DNA of 64,000 nucleotides from Desulfolinea sp050305405 (GTDB taxonomy: Bacteria; Chloroflexota; Anaerolineae; Anaerolineales; Villigracilaceae). The translations under genes were made by a program, and so were the position numbers. The stretch's first letter is position 1. Each line of letters starts with the position of its first letter. The notes below the pieces were generated by a model. The model saw nothing but the letters and a program-made list of their open reading frames with translations, did no database searches and was not told the DNA's origin. Shown piece after piece: positions 1-8,577 of this stretch. The stretch spans positions 145,659 through 209,658 of the forward strand of contig JBNLFG010000008.1 in assembly GCA_050305405.1 (NCBI GenBank), in the 5' to 3' direction.

Positions 1-2967
1 GGGGTCCACGCCCATGGCAGCGCAGAACTGGATGAGTGGTCTTTTCTTACTCGTGATCTTTTACAACAAAAAGCACTCCTTATCCGAAAAGAACTTTCTA
101 CATATTACGCACAGCAAGGAACTTATAACGATGCGCTCCGACATACCACAATATTGTTGGAAAGCGATGTCTGGAATGAAGCATTTCAGCGTCAGATGAT
201 GCAGCTACTCGTGCGAAACGGGCAGCGCCAACAGGCTGTGGATCATTATGAGAATTTTGTCAGGATTTTAGAAGAAGAAATCGGTGTTTCCCCTGAGGCA
301 GAGACGGTGGCTTTATTCGAGCGAATTAAAAACTCTGCTTCGTCTACATCTGCCAAATTACCCTCGATAGCTACTTCTTTTGTTGGACGAGAGCGGGAAC
401 TAGCCAATTCTCTCGAAAAGCTACGAAATCCCGATTGCCGCTTACTGACCTTAGTCGGCTTGGGGGGCATTGGCAAAACTAGACTGGCATTACAAATTGT
501 CGCAGCCATGCGATTGGATTTTATGAACGGCGTGCATTTCGTATCGCTGGCGGCTGTTGAAAACCCGGATTCTCTGGCAACGGTCATTGCTGAAGCCATA
601 GAAGCTCCCATACAGGGCACAACAAATCTTCAGGAAGCTCTGAAAAATTATCTGCGCGAAAAAGAGATGTTGCTCGTGCTGGATAATTTCGAACATCTGC
701 TGCCCGCAGCAAAAGAAGTAGCAGCACTCTTGGAATATGCTCCCTCTGTAAAATTTTTAGCTACATCACGCCTTCCGCTTAATTTGCGGGCCGAATGGCT
801 CTTTGAGCTATCGGGACTGGAATATGCAAAAAAGATAGCTTCAGGGAAAGATGATTTTTCTGCCCTCCTGTTATTTGAAGAACGTGCCAGAGTTATCTCT
901 CCTGATTTTCAGCTAACTCCAGATAATCTTCAGCATGTCAACCGAATCTGCCAGATCGTACACGGAATGCCTTTGGGGATTGAAATGGCAGCCGCCTGGA
1001 TCCGTGTTCTCTCACCCAAAGAAATTGTTCAGGAAATTGAAAAAAGTCTGGAACTTCTAAAAACGGATGTACAGGATGTCCCGGAACGCCAACGGAACTT
1101 AACTGCGGTCTTTGATTCTGTTTGGGCATTGCTCAGTGAAACAGAAAAACGCGTTTTCGCTCAATTAAGCGTTTTTCATGGCACGTTTACTTTATCCGCT
1201 TTTCAAACAGTTACTGAAGCATCTGCCTGGACAATCGCTTCATTGGTCGAAAAATCATTCTTGCAAAAAGATGAATCCGGTTTTTTTTACCTTGTCGAAC
1301 TTTTACGGCTTTACAGCGCATCAAAACTTGATCCGGAAAATCAGAAGAACCATGTTGCTCGTCAGCGTCATAGTGAGTATTATCTTAATCTTTTAGTAGA
1401 AGAAAGCTCGCACTTCAATGGACGAGCTCAAGCGAAAGCATTGCAAATCATCGGGTACGAGAGAGAAAATATCCATGCTGCGTGGGTTTGGGCAGTAGAG
1501 CAAGAGAACGCAGAACTACTTGAAATGAGTAGTTTTGCGCTAACCGATTTTTATAAAAAACGCGGACCTTTTGCTGAGGGCATTCAACTCCTTCAGATCG
1601 CTCAAAGAAGATTCCAGTCTTTTGAAAAAACACAAAGCTGTAAGGAAGATCTTCATTCGCAGCTTATAGCTCAACTTTGTATCAATCAAGCAAACTTGTT
1701 AAATTATGCTGGATCACATGATGAGAGTCTAACTATTTTACAGGAAACCGAAAATCAGCTTCATACAAAAGATAATCCTAAAAACAGTGCACTTTTCCAA
1801 CTGGAAATCGGGAGAATTTTTCGCTGGCAAAGCAAACACGACCTGGCTAAAGAACGATCTCAAATTGCGCTTTCGATTAGCAAAGAGCATGGATATCAAG
1901 AGATTGCCTCTCTTACGCTGGGTACCTTGGGAGATATTCATATACAACAAGCAGATTACATATCGGCAAAGGCGTATTATGAGGAAGCCTATCTTATTGC
2001 AAAAGAAACAGATAATAATGAGCAAGAAGCCAAAATGGTAAATAATTTAGGAGTGATATATACAGAAATCGGGGATTTCGCGCAGGCCAAACGCTATCAT
2101 CAACGTTCCTTGCAAATAAAAAAAGAGTTGGGCGATATAAATGGAGAAAGTATGTCGCTTAGCAATCTAGGCATCATCGCCTTGGGGAGGGGATATTATC
2201 TTGAAGCAAAAGATTATTTTGAAAAAAGTCGTCGACTGCGCAGCCAGTTAGGGAACAGGAAAGGCGAAGGCTTCATGGATATGAATATTGGTCGTGTCCA
2301 TAGTTGCTTGGGACGGCATGATAAAGCTAAATATTTATTGGACAAGTCTCTCCAGATTGCTCGCGATATGAATTCCCCTTTTTATGAGGCACAAGCTTTG
2401 GCAATTTCAGGGATTATTAGAAATCAAGCAATGGAATACAAAGAGGCTTCAGAATATTACCGCCAGACACTTGCCTTGGCCAAAAAATATCAGTACCGCT
2501 CTCTTATCGGTCACGCAAATCATTGGGCCGGTCAAGCCCTTTTGGGGCTGGGCAACATAGATGACGCCCTTAAGATTTTTCAGAATACTCTCAAATTAAG
2601 AGATGAACTTGGAGAGATAAATCTCATCGTCGAATCTCAAGCGGGGTTGGCAGCAGCGCTATTGGCAAAGAAGGATTTGACTGGCGCACTCGCGCTAACA
2701 GAAGAAATACTGCTGCATCTTCAAGAGAAGAACCTTGCAGGGACAGATGATCCATTCCAAATTCGACTTATTTGTGCGCAAGTTTTATCTGAGAGTGCTG
2801 ATCCGCGCGCGAAAGCATTTATCCAGGCAAGCTATGATCTACTTAATGGTTGGGCCATGCTGATTAAAGATAGTGATCTGCGCAAAAGCTTTCTTGAAAA
2901 TGTTCCTGCTCATGCCAATCTTATGAAATTATATGAAACAAAGGTATTGATCAATACCGATGATTGA
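1..2967 (+). CDS. BTAD-domain / AAA-type ATPase / TPR transcriptional regulator (5' end outside window)
   Basis: The reading frame is open to the first base of the window, so the gene starts upstream; an internal TTG at 154 is not a plausible start because the preceding 51 codons continue the same domain. The visible 988 residues begin inside a bacterial transcriptional activator domain (helical, ending near residue 110), continue with an NB-ARC/AAA-like ATPase (FVGRERE about residue 127, P-loop GLGGIGKT at 153-160, Walker B LLVLDNF near 225) and end with many TPR units (about 480-930) containing repeated LG..Y...G.. patterns. Proteins of this build normally start with an OmpR-like winged helix that would lie off the left edge. 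They act as cytoplasmic STAND-type regulators. The target is unknown; the downstream operon starts 145 bases later and is a candidate. Architecture is certain, function inferred. Confidence 0.88.
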   Translation, partial: GVHAHGSAELDEWSFLTRDLLQQKALLIRKELSTYYAQQGTYNDALRHTTILLESDVWNEAFQRQMMQLLVRNGQRQQAVDHYENFVRILEEEIGVSPEAETVALFERIKNSASSTSAKLPSIATSFVGRERELANSLEKLRNPDCRLLTLVGLGGIGKTRLALQIVAAMRLDFMNGVHFVSLAAVENPDSLATVIAEAIEAPIQGTTNLQEALKNYLREKEMLLVLDNFEHLLPAAKEVAALLEYAPSVKFLATSRLPLNLRAEWLFELSGLEYAKKIASGKDDFSALLLFEERARVISPDFQLTPDNLQHVNRICQIVHGMPLGIEMAAAWIRVLSPKEIVQEIEKSLELLKTDVQDVPERQRNLTAVFDSVWALLSETEKRVFAQLSVFHGTFTLSAFQTVTEASAWTIASLVEKSFLQKDESGFFYLVELLRLYSASKLDPENQKNHVARQRHSEYYLNLLVEESSHFNGRAQAKALQIIGYERENIHAAWVWAVEQENAELLEMSSFALTDFYKKRGPFAEGIQLLQIAQRRFQSFEKTQSCKEDLHSQLIAQLCINQANLLNYAGSHDESLTILQETENQLHTKDNPKNSALFQLEIGRIFRWQSKHDLAKERSQIALSISKEHGYQEIASLTLGTLGDIHIQQADYISAKAYYEEAYLIAKETDNNEQEAKMVNNLGVIYTEIGDFAQAKRYHQRSLQIKKELGDINGESMSLSNLGIIALGRGYYLEAKDYFEKSRRLRSQLGNRKGEGFMDMNIGRVHSCLGRHDKAKYLLDKSLQIARDMNSPFYEAQALAISGIIRNQAMEYKEASEYYRQTLALAKKYQYRSLIGHANHWAGQALLGLGNIDDALKIFQNTLKLRDELGEINLIVESQAGLAAALLAKKDLTGALALTEEILLHLQEKNLAGTDDPFQIRLICAQVLSESADPRAKAFIQASYDLLNGWAMLIKDSDLRKSFLENVPAHANLMKLYETKVLINTDD

Positions 2968-3080
2968 ATAGCGTCATACGTTACCAGAACTTGCATCCAT
3001 TATTTCGTTTTAATAAACCTACTTACAAAAACATTAACTCACCTTTAACCGAAAAACTCTGCATCAAGATAATTGTCCTG

Positions 3081-3086
3081 TATAAT
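3081..3086 (+). promoter_or_regulatory. Candidate -10 box upstream of the phosphodiesterase operon
   Basis: A perfect TATAAT lies 27 bases before the ATG at 3113 in an AT-rich gap. No good -35 hexamer is seen 16-18 bases upstream, so this is either a weak or an activator-dependent promoter. Confidence 0.4.
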
Positions 3087-3112
3087 ACAGGTCGCTTTAA
3101 AAAGGACGCCGC

Positions 3113-5014
3113 ATGAAAAAAAACTTTATTTTGCTTTTGCTTTTCGTCTTTCTAGTTCAGGCTTGCCAACCTGCGCAGCCTGTTCCTCCTACCGCAACAT
3201 CTTCCCCCATTACCCCAACCAATACAACCGAATCCCCCACCGATGTGCCACCTACAGAAATCCCTGAGGACAAGCCCTCGGTGGTTTTGATTTCTTGGGA
3301 TGGTTCGCGCACGGATCTGGTTTACGGGCTGATGGACGAAGGCCGATTGCCCAATTTCGCATCCATCGCGCAGGCAGGTGTACAGGCGGAATATGCCCAA
3401 AGTATTGATCCCTCGTTGACCGCTGCTGCGCACAACAGCATTTCGTCGGGTTCCTTCCCAACACATACCGGAATCACATCAAACAGTTTTCATGTTACCG
3501 GGGATGATTTCTACTGGTATCGCGTCGGCTATGACGAAGGAATGACCGACGCCGAGCCAATCTGGGTGACTGCGTCGAAAAATGGACTGACGACTGCCTC
3601 CGTTTTCTTTGTTGGTGGTACGCCAAGTATCTCCACCCAAATGGCGGATTACACGATCGGGTACGGGATCGAAGATGCTTACTCCAAACAATGGTCTGTT
3701 TCCCTCGACCAAGCTGAAGACTGGGGCGATGCGCCCGCATCCTATAGTCCGGCACTGAGTGGCAGTTTCAGCATCCAGAACGTAAAAAAGGTCTATCTCT
3801 ACGTCACCGATTCAACCGATGACAGCAGCGAGAATTACGATACCGTGATGCTCAACACCGAACGCAGCAGCACAGATGCCATCTCGCTTAAAGAAAACGA
3901 GTGGGGGCCGCTGATCTTGCTGCCGCGCTCATATGCCGGGGCTGATTTTCTCATCCAGGAGATCACGCCCGAAAGCGTAACGCTCTATCACACCGGCGTG
4001 GAGCACAATACCGCTTCGCCCAAAGAATTGCTGGATGCGCTCAATGAGAAATTCGGTTTCTTCTCTGCCGGTGCCGATTCGTATGCCCTAGAGCACGGCT
4101 GGATCACCGAAGAGGATGACCTGTACCTGCTCGAACGCCAATCCACCTTCATGGCGGAGGTCGCCGCGTGGGTTTACGAAACCTACCAACCTGACCTGCT
4201 CTTCACTTGGCAAGACCCCTTTGATTCTGCCGGACATCAATTCCTGATGACTGACCCGCGCCAACTCAACTATACACCTGAAAACGCTGAAATCGCCCGC
4301 ACCCATTACGAGCAGGCAGCACAGATCGCCGATAACGCTCTTGGTATCATGTTGGATGCCTTCGACCTTGAGAAAACAACCCTGATGATGGTCGGCGATC
4401 ACGGCATGGCGCCCATCCATTCGCGCGTTTATGTCAACACCATTTTGGAGAACGCCGGTCTGCTAACGCTCGACAGCCAAAACTACGTCGTGCTCGACGA
4501 GACCAAAGCCTTCGCGATTTGCTCTGGCGGCGCGGTGCACGTCTATATCAATCTGGAGGGACGCGAGAAGGGCGGCGGCACGGTTTCTGCCGATGAATAC
4601 GAAGCGCTGCGAGAGCAGATTATGGGACTGCTTTCAGGTTTGACAGATCCCGTAAGCGGCGAAGCTGTTTTTCAGCGCGTACTGGCACGCGAAGCGCTTG
4701 CGGACCTTGGGCTTGATTCCCCTAACTCTGGCGATATTTTTGCCCAAGCAATTCCCGGCTACCACCTCGACGGCTGGCGTGGCAACGACGAAGTTTTTGA
4801 GCAAGCTGATTTTTACGGGCAACACGGCTATGACAGCACCTTGCCCGAAGTACAGACCATCTTCATTGCGGCGGGTGCAGGCGTCCCCCAACAGGACGGT
4901 TTTATCGCCCCTGTCCGCATCGTCGACTATGCACCAACCATCGCAAATATCTTCGGCTTTGATCCCGCCCCCACTGTGGACGGGAAACTCATCCCAATAC
5001 TGGTACAAAAATGA
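3113..5014 (+). CDS. Type I phosphodiesterase / nucleotide pyrophosphatase family lipoprotein
   Basis: Predicted 633-residue lipoprotein of the alkaline phosphatase superfamily. A short signal ends in the lipobox LVQAC (Cys18), followed by a Pro/Thr-rich linker to about residue 52. The catalytic core shows the first metal aspartate in SWDGSR (Asp63), a Thr103 that aligns with the NPP nucleophile (SLTAAAHNSISSG aligns with the usual T-F-P-N-H-x-T-x-x-T-G block), a DSAGH site, a VGDHGMAPIH site and a GQHGY site, which together make the usual two-zinc centre. An insert of about 100 residues (about 205-305) separates the first two sites. Expected role is hydrolysis of phosphodiesters or pyrophosphates outside the membrane; the substrate cannot be read. 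Start is supported by AAAGGA before the ATG. Its stop overlaps the next start by four bases. Confidence 0.85.
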   Translation: MKKNFILLLLFVFLVQACQPAQPVPPTATSSPITPTNTTESPTDVPPTEIPEDKPSVVLISWDGSRTDLVYGLMDEGRLPNFASIAQAGVQAEYAQSIDPSLTAAAHNSISSGSFPTHTGITSNSFHVTGDDFYWYRVGYDEGMTDAEPIWVTASKNGLTTASVFFVGGTPSISTQMADYTIGYGIEDAYSKQWSVSLDQAEDWGDAPASYSPALSGSFSIQNVKKVYLYVTDSTDDSSENYDTVMLNTERSSTDAISLKENEWGPLILLPRSYAGADFLIQEITPESVTLYHTGVEHNTASPKELLDALNEKFGFFSAGADSYALEHGWITEEDDLYLLERQSTFMAEVAAWVYETYQPDLLFTWQDPFDSAGHQFLMTDPRQLNYTPENAEIARTHYEQAAQIADNALGIMLDAFDLEKTTLMMVGDHGMAPIHSRVYVNTILENAGLLTLDSQNYVVLDETKAFAICSGGAVHVYINLEGREKGGGTVSADEYEALREQIMGLLSGLTDPVSGEAVFQRVLAREALADLGLDSPNSGDIFAQAIPGYHLDGWRGNDEVFEQADFYGQHGYDSTLPEVQTIFIAAGAGVPQQDGFIAPVRIVDYAPTIANIFGFDPAPTVDGKLIPILVQK

Positions 5015-5889
5015 CCCAATCGATTTGTTTTCACCACAACGACCCCGACGGTCACGCCAGCGGCGCGATCGTCAAATATGCCCTCGGTGACAAAGTCAGT
5101 CTCGTCGAAAGCGACTACGACGGCACGCCAATCCCCTGGGATTTGGTTGAGCAGGCTGAACAAGTTATCGTGACCGATTTTTCCTTTTCCGTAGACCAAA
5201 TGCAACGTCTCGCCGATGGGCGCGAACTGGTCTGGATCGACCACCACAAAAGCGCGCTGGCAGAATTCGAAGGCATCGCCGACGAATGGCCCGGTATCCG
5301 CGACATCTCCGAAGCTGCCTGTGTACTGACCTGGCAATATTTCTTCCCCGAACGCCCCGTTCCACGCGCCATCGTCCTGATCGGCGACCGTGACATCTGG
5401 CGCTGGGCAGAGAAAGATACGGGCGCTTTTGGCTCGAGTTTATTCAATCAAGATCACCTTGCCAGTAACGCGACCTTCTGGAAACCACTCCTGGAAGATG
5501 ACGCGCCAACGCTTGAAAAAATGATTAAAGAAGGTGCCTGGTTGCGCGAGATCACCTTGCGTGATATCGACAACCTGATGGAAGCACGCAGCTTTGAAGT
5601 CGAATTTGAAGGCTATCAGACACTTGCGGTTAATCGGCGCGGCACCGGCGATATTGGCAATTATGGACGTGACCGCGGATACGAAATCGTCTATACTTAT
5701 GCAGACAAGATGCAGCTCGACGGGTTAACCACCGTCGTAACCTTGTACTCGAACAAGATAGATGTTTCTGTGATCGCCAAGCGTTATGGTGGCGGTGGAC
5801 ACGCTGGTGCGGCAGGATTCTCCTTCCCGCGCAGCGCAACACCTTTCCCGCCCGGCGCAAAAGTGAATTGGAAAACCGAGCAAAAGTAG
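5011..5889 (+). CDS. DHH/DHHA1 family phosphoesterase
   Basis: 292-residue cytoplasmic phosphoesterase. The DHH motifs are clear: HHNDPDGHASG near residue 8, DFSF, IDHH near residue 75 and GDRDIWRW, and the C-terminal DHHA1 motif GGGGHAGAAGF. Family members cleave short oligonucleotides, pAp or cyclic dinucleotides; this one is nearest in style to the oligoribonuclease-like DHH proteins of environmental bacteria, but the substrate is not determined. The ATG overlaps the upstream stop (ATGA arrangement), which points to translational coupling with the extracytoplasmic phosphodiesterase. That pairing suggests a nucleotide or phosphodiester theme for the operon (inference). Confidence 0.85.
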   Translation: MTQSICFHHNDPDGHASGAIVKYALGDKVSLVESDYDGTPIPWDLVEQAEQVIVTDFSFSVDQMQRLADGRELVWIDHHKSALAEFEGIADEWPGIRDISEAACVLTWQYFFPERPVPRAIVLIGDRDIWRWAEKDTGAFGSSLFNQDHLASNATFWKPLLEDDAPTLEKMIKEGAWLREITLRDIDNLMEARSFEVEFEGYQTLAVNRRGTGDIGNYGRDRGYEIVYTYADKMQLDGLTTVVTLYSNKIDVSVIAKRYGGGGHAGAAGFSFPRSATPFPPGAKVNWKTEQK

Positions 5890-5899
5890 GAGTTTGTCC

Positions 5900-7594
5900 G
5901 TGAGTTTATCTGACGCCCCACCCACCACGAAATCCCGACTGGCTGAATGGCTCACTCCGCGCCGTTTGCGCAAATGGCGCGAAAACATCACCGCTTATTT
6001 GATGATCGCCCCTGCCGTGAGTTTAATTTTTCTCTTCGGCATCTTCCCTGTCGGTTTTGCCCTCTTCGTCAGCTTGCACAAATGGCGTCTCAAACGTGGA
6101 GACATTATCGGGCTGGTCAATTACACCAACGCTGTCGGCCCGCTGGCGTATTTATTGGTCTTCGCAATCGGCATAGGCTTACTCTTCTTCGCTTACCGCC
6201 AATTCAACAAGCTTCGCAAAACTCTTCCCGAAAACCCATCTCGCTTTTGGTTGCTCAACTTGCCCGCCATATTGCTGGCAGGCACAGGCTTGGGCTTCGT
6301 CAACTGGACAGTCGTTCTGCTTCCCAATATCCTTGACATTGCCGATAAAATTCGCGGCGTAGAAAAAACGCGTGAACTCTTCATCCAACTTTTGGATGTA
6401 GCCTTCAGCGTCCCCGAAGTTTTAGCCGCACGCGGCATGATGCTCTGGTTCGCGCTTGGCGCATTGATCGTCGTCAGCGTCACCATGTATTTGTGGCGCA
6501 CACCGGAAACTTTTCAAAAACAATTTGAGCTTGCCGCCACTTGGGCGATGGCAGGTATTGGCGCAATCGTATTGAAATACGTTTATAGCGAAATGATGCT
6601 GGCGTATAACACAGCCGTCCAAACAGGTGAAGACCCCGGTATCCTGCCGCAACTCATCAGCATTTCCAGCGGTTTGATTTTGCTCTTTATTGGTTGGAAG
6701 ATTTGGCAAAAAGCCAGCGATCAAACCAGCAACACGCTTTTCGTCATGCAGTTATTTGGTGCGATGATTTTCATCGTTGGCGGTTGGATCATGGTCGGCG
6801 AATTACCCATCATGGTTGCATCCGGGGATGAAGATTTGTGGGTCGGATTGAAAGCCACGCTCTTCTACTCGCTGGGCACGATTCCCTTCCAATTGAGCAT
6901 CTCCATCTTTCTCGCTGTGCTGCTTTTCCAAAACCTGAAGGGCTCGCAATTCTTCCGCATGATGTTCTTCTTGCCCTACGTTACACCGACCGTCGCCAGC
7001 GCAGCGGTTTTCAGGCAATTGTTCTCGAACCGGTTGCAAGCCCCGGTCAACGCGAGTTTTCGTTTTCTCGGGCTGGAGCCGCTTCAATGGCTCTGGGAAC
7101 CGAAGGGCATCTTCCGCCTGATCGCGCTGAATTCCGGCATCGAGAATTGGCCTGCCTGGGCAGATGGCCCTAGCTTGGCATTAGTCGTTATCATGATCTT
7201 TTCCATCTGGGTCTTTGTTGGTTACGATACGGTCATCTATTTAGCGGGACTAGGCAACATCCCCAAAGAAACCAGCGAAGCTGCCGAAGTGGATGGCGCT
7301 ACCCGCTGGCAGGTATTCCGTTATATTACCTTCCCGCTCCTTTCCCCAACCACCTATTTCCTGACCTTGATTTCGGTGATCGGCACATTCAAGGCCTTCA
7401 ACCACATTTGGGTGATGCGGCTTGAAGCCGCGCTTGGCACCACCGACACTTTCAGTGTGGTCATCTTCACGGAATTCTTCCTGAAGTTGCGCTACGGTTA
7501 CGCCTCGGCGATGGCATTTATCCTCTTTGCCATTATTTTGGGGCTTACCTATCTCAATAACAAAGTTCAGGGATCGCGAGTTTTCTATGGATAA
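5900..7594 (+). CDS. Carbohydrate ABC transporter permease, MalF-like, oversized
   Basis: Inner-membrane permease of 564 residues. The C-terminal half is a normal MalF-type MetI-like domain, with the EAA loop EAAEVDGATRWQVFRYITFP near residue 460. The N-terminal half is unusual: after the first membrane helix (about 35-55) there are several additional hydrophobic segments, so the protein is about 250 residues longer than the common 300-residue form, with around ten or eleven membrane spans. GTG at 5900 is preferred over TTG at 5894: TAGGAG at 5887-5892 sits 7 bases before the GTG but touches the TTG. It overlaps the second permease by eight bases. No ATPase gene is in the operon, so a shared MsiK/UgpC-type ATPase elsewhere is expected. 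Confidence 0.85.
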   Translation: MSLSDAPPTTKSRLAEWLTPRRLRKWRENITAYLMIAPAVSLIFLFGIFPVGFALFVSLHKWRLKRGDIIGLVNYTNAVGPLAYLLVFAIGIGLLFFAYRQFNKLRKTLPENPSRFWLLNLPAILLAGTGLGFVNWTVVLLPNILDIADKIRGVEKTRELFIQLLDVAFSVPEVLAARGMMLWFALGALIVVSVTMYLWRTPETFQKQFELAATWAMAGIGAIVLKYVYSEMMLAYNTAVQTGEDPGILPQLISISSGLILLFIGWKIWQKASDQTSNTLFVMQLFGAMIFIVGGWIMVGELPIMVASGDEDLWVGLKATLFYSLGTIPFQLSISIFLAVLLFQNLKGSQFFRMMFFLPYVTPTVASAAVFRQLFSNRLQAPVNASFRFLGLEPLQWLWEPKGIFRLIALNSGIENWPAWADGPSLALVVIMIFSIWVFVGYDTVIYLAGLGNIPKETSEAAEVDGATRWQVFRYITFPLLSPTTYFLTLISVIGTFKAFNHIWVMRLEAALGTTDTFSVVIFTEFFLKLRYGYASAMAFILFAIILGLTYLNNKVQGSRVFYG

Positions 7595-8471
7595 AAACTT
7601 GACCACCTCCCCAAAAGCAAGACACTACCGCACCCCCTCATGGATAATTGTACGCAATACCCTAACGTATCTTATGTTGATTATCGGCGTGATCATAGCA
7701 ATTTTTCCCTTCTTCTGGATGATCTCCACTTCGCTGATGTCTCTCGGCGAAGCGCAGGGCACACGCCTGATTCCCTCCGCGATTCATTGGGAAAATTATG
7801 TCGACGCGTGGAAGGAAGCTAACTTCTCCCTTTATATGTGGAATAGTGTCCGCATCACGCTCCTGACCTTGGCTGGGGAGCTGACCTTCAGCATCCTCGC
7901 GGCGTACGCATTTGCCCGTATAAAATTCCCCGGGCGCGATCTGATCTTTACCGTGATGCTCAGCACGATGATGGTTCCAGCGATGGTCACCATCATCCCC
8001 AACTTCCTGACCGTTACCTGGCTGGGGCGCATCGGCCCAATCAAGTGGATGAATAACTGGCCTGCACTCACAATCCCCTTTATGGGCAGCGTCTTCGCCA
8101 TCTTCCTGTTACGACAATTCTTTGCTCAGATTCCTGATGAACTCTTCGACTCTGCGCAAGTGGACGGCGCTGGACATCTGCGTTTTCTTTGGAGCGTCGT
8201 CCTGCCTCTCTCCAAAGCGCCGTTGATGGTCATCATTATTCTGTCCTTTATCGGCACGTGGAATTCTCTCGCCTGGCCAATGCTGGTGACCAACTCACCA
8301 GACTGGCGTCCGATCGCGGTCGGCTTATATGGCTTTATTGATGAAGCAGGCCAGAAGCTCAACTTGATGATGGCAGGCGCATTCATTGCCATCATCCCTA
8401 TTCTGGTGCTTTACTTCTTTACGCAAAAACAATTCACTGAAAGCATTGCGCGCAGTGGGTTGAAGGGATAG
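7587..8471 (+). CDS. Carbohydrate ABC transporter permease, MalG-like
   Basis: 294-residue inner-membrane permease of the CUT1 sugar class, about six membrane helices, starting with a typical short cytoplasmic tail. The EAA-type loop lies around SAQVDGAGHLRFLWSVVLPL, and the C-terminus ends in FTQKQFTESIARSGLKG, a pattern typical of MalG-type proteins. The ATG at 7587 overlaps the end of the MalF-like gene by eight bases; an upstream in-frame start at 7527 would lie deep inside that gene and is rejected. It pairs with the preceding permease and the binding protein that follows. Confidence 0.9.
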   Translation: MDKNLTTSPKARHYRTPSWIIVRNTLTYLMLIIGVIIAIFPFFWMISTSLMSLGEAQGTRLIPSAIHWENYVDAWKEANFSLYMWNSVRITLLTLAGELTFSILAAYAFARIKFPGRDLIFTVMLSTMMVPAMVTIIPNFLTVTWLGRIGPIKWMNNWPALTIPFMGSVFAIFLLRQFFAQIPDELFDSAQVDGAGHLRFLWSVVLPLSKAPLMVIIILSFIGTWNSLAWPMLVTNSPDWRPIAVGLYGFIDEAGQKLNLMMAGAFIAIIPILVLYFFTQKQFTESIARSGLKG

Positions 8472-8485
8472 CCTAATCCCAACAT

Positions 8486-8496
8486 AAGGAGGTGAT
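8486..8496 (+). other. Orphan Shine-Dalgarno sequence
   Basis: AAGGAGGTGAT is an 11-base match to the complement of the 16S rRNA 3' end, but no ATG, GTG or TTG follows at a usable distance; the binding-protein gene has its own site 65 bases further on. It may be a ribosome standby site, a vestige of a lost gene or chance. Confidence 0.4.
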
Positions 8497-8577
8497 ATTT
8501 CTCATAAAACAAGATTAAATAACCTCGTTTGTTCAAGTTTGTAAAACTTTCAAAACATGTTAAGGAGAAAGAGAACT

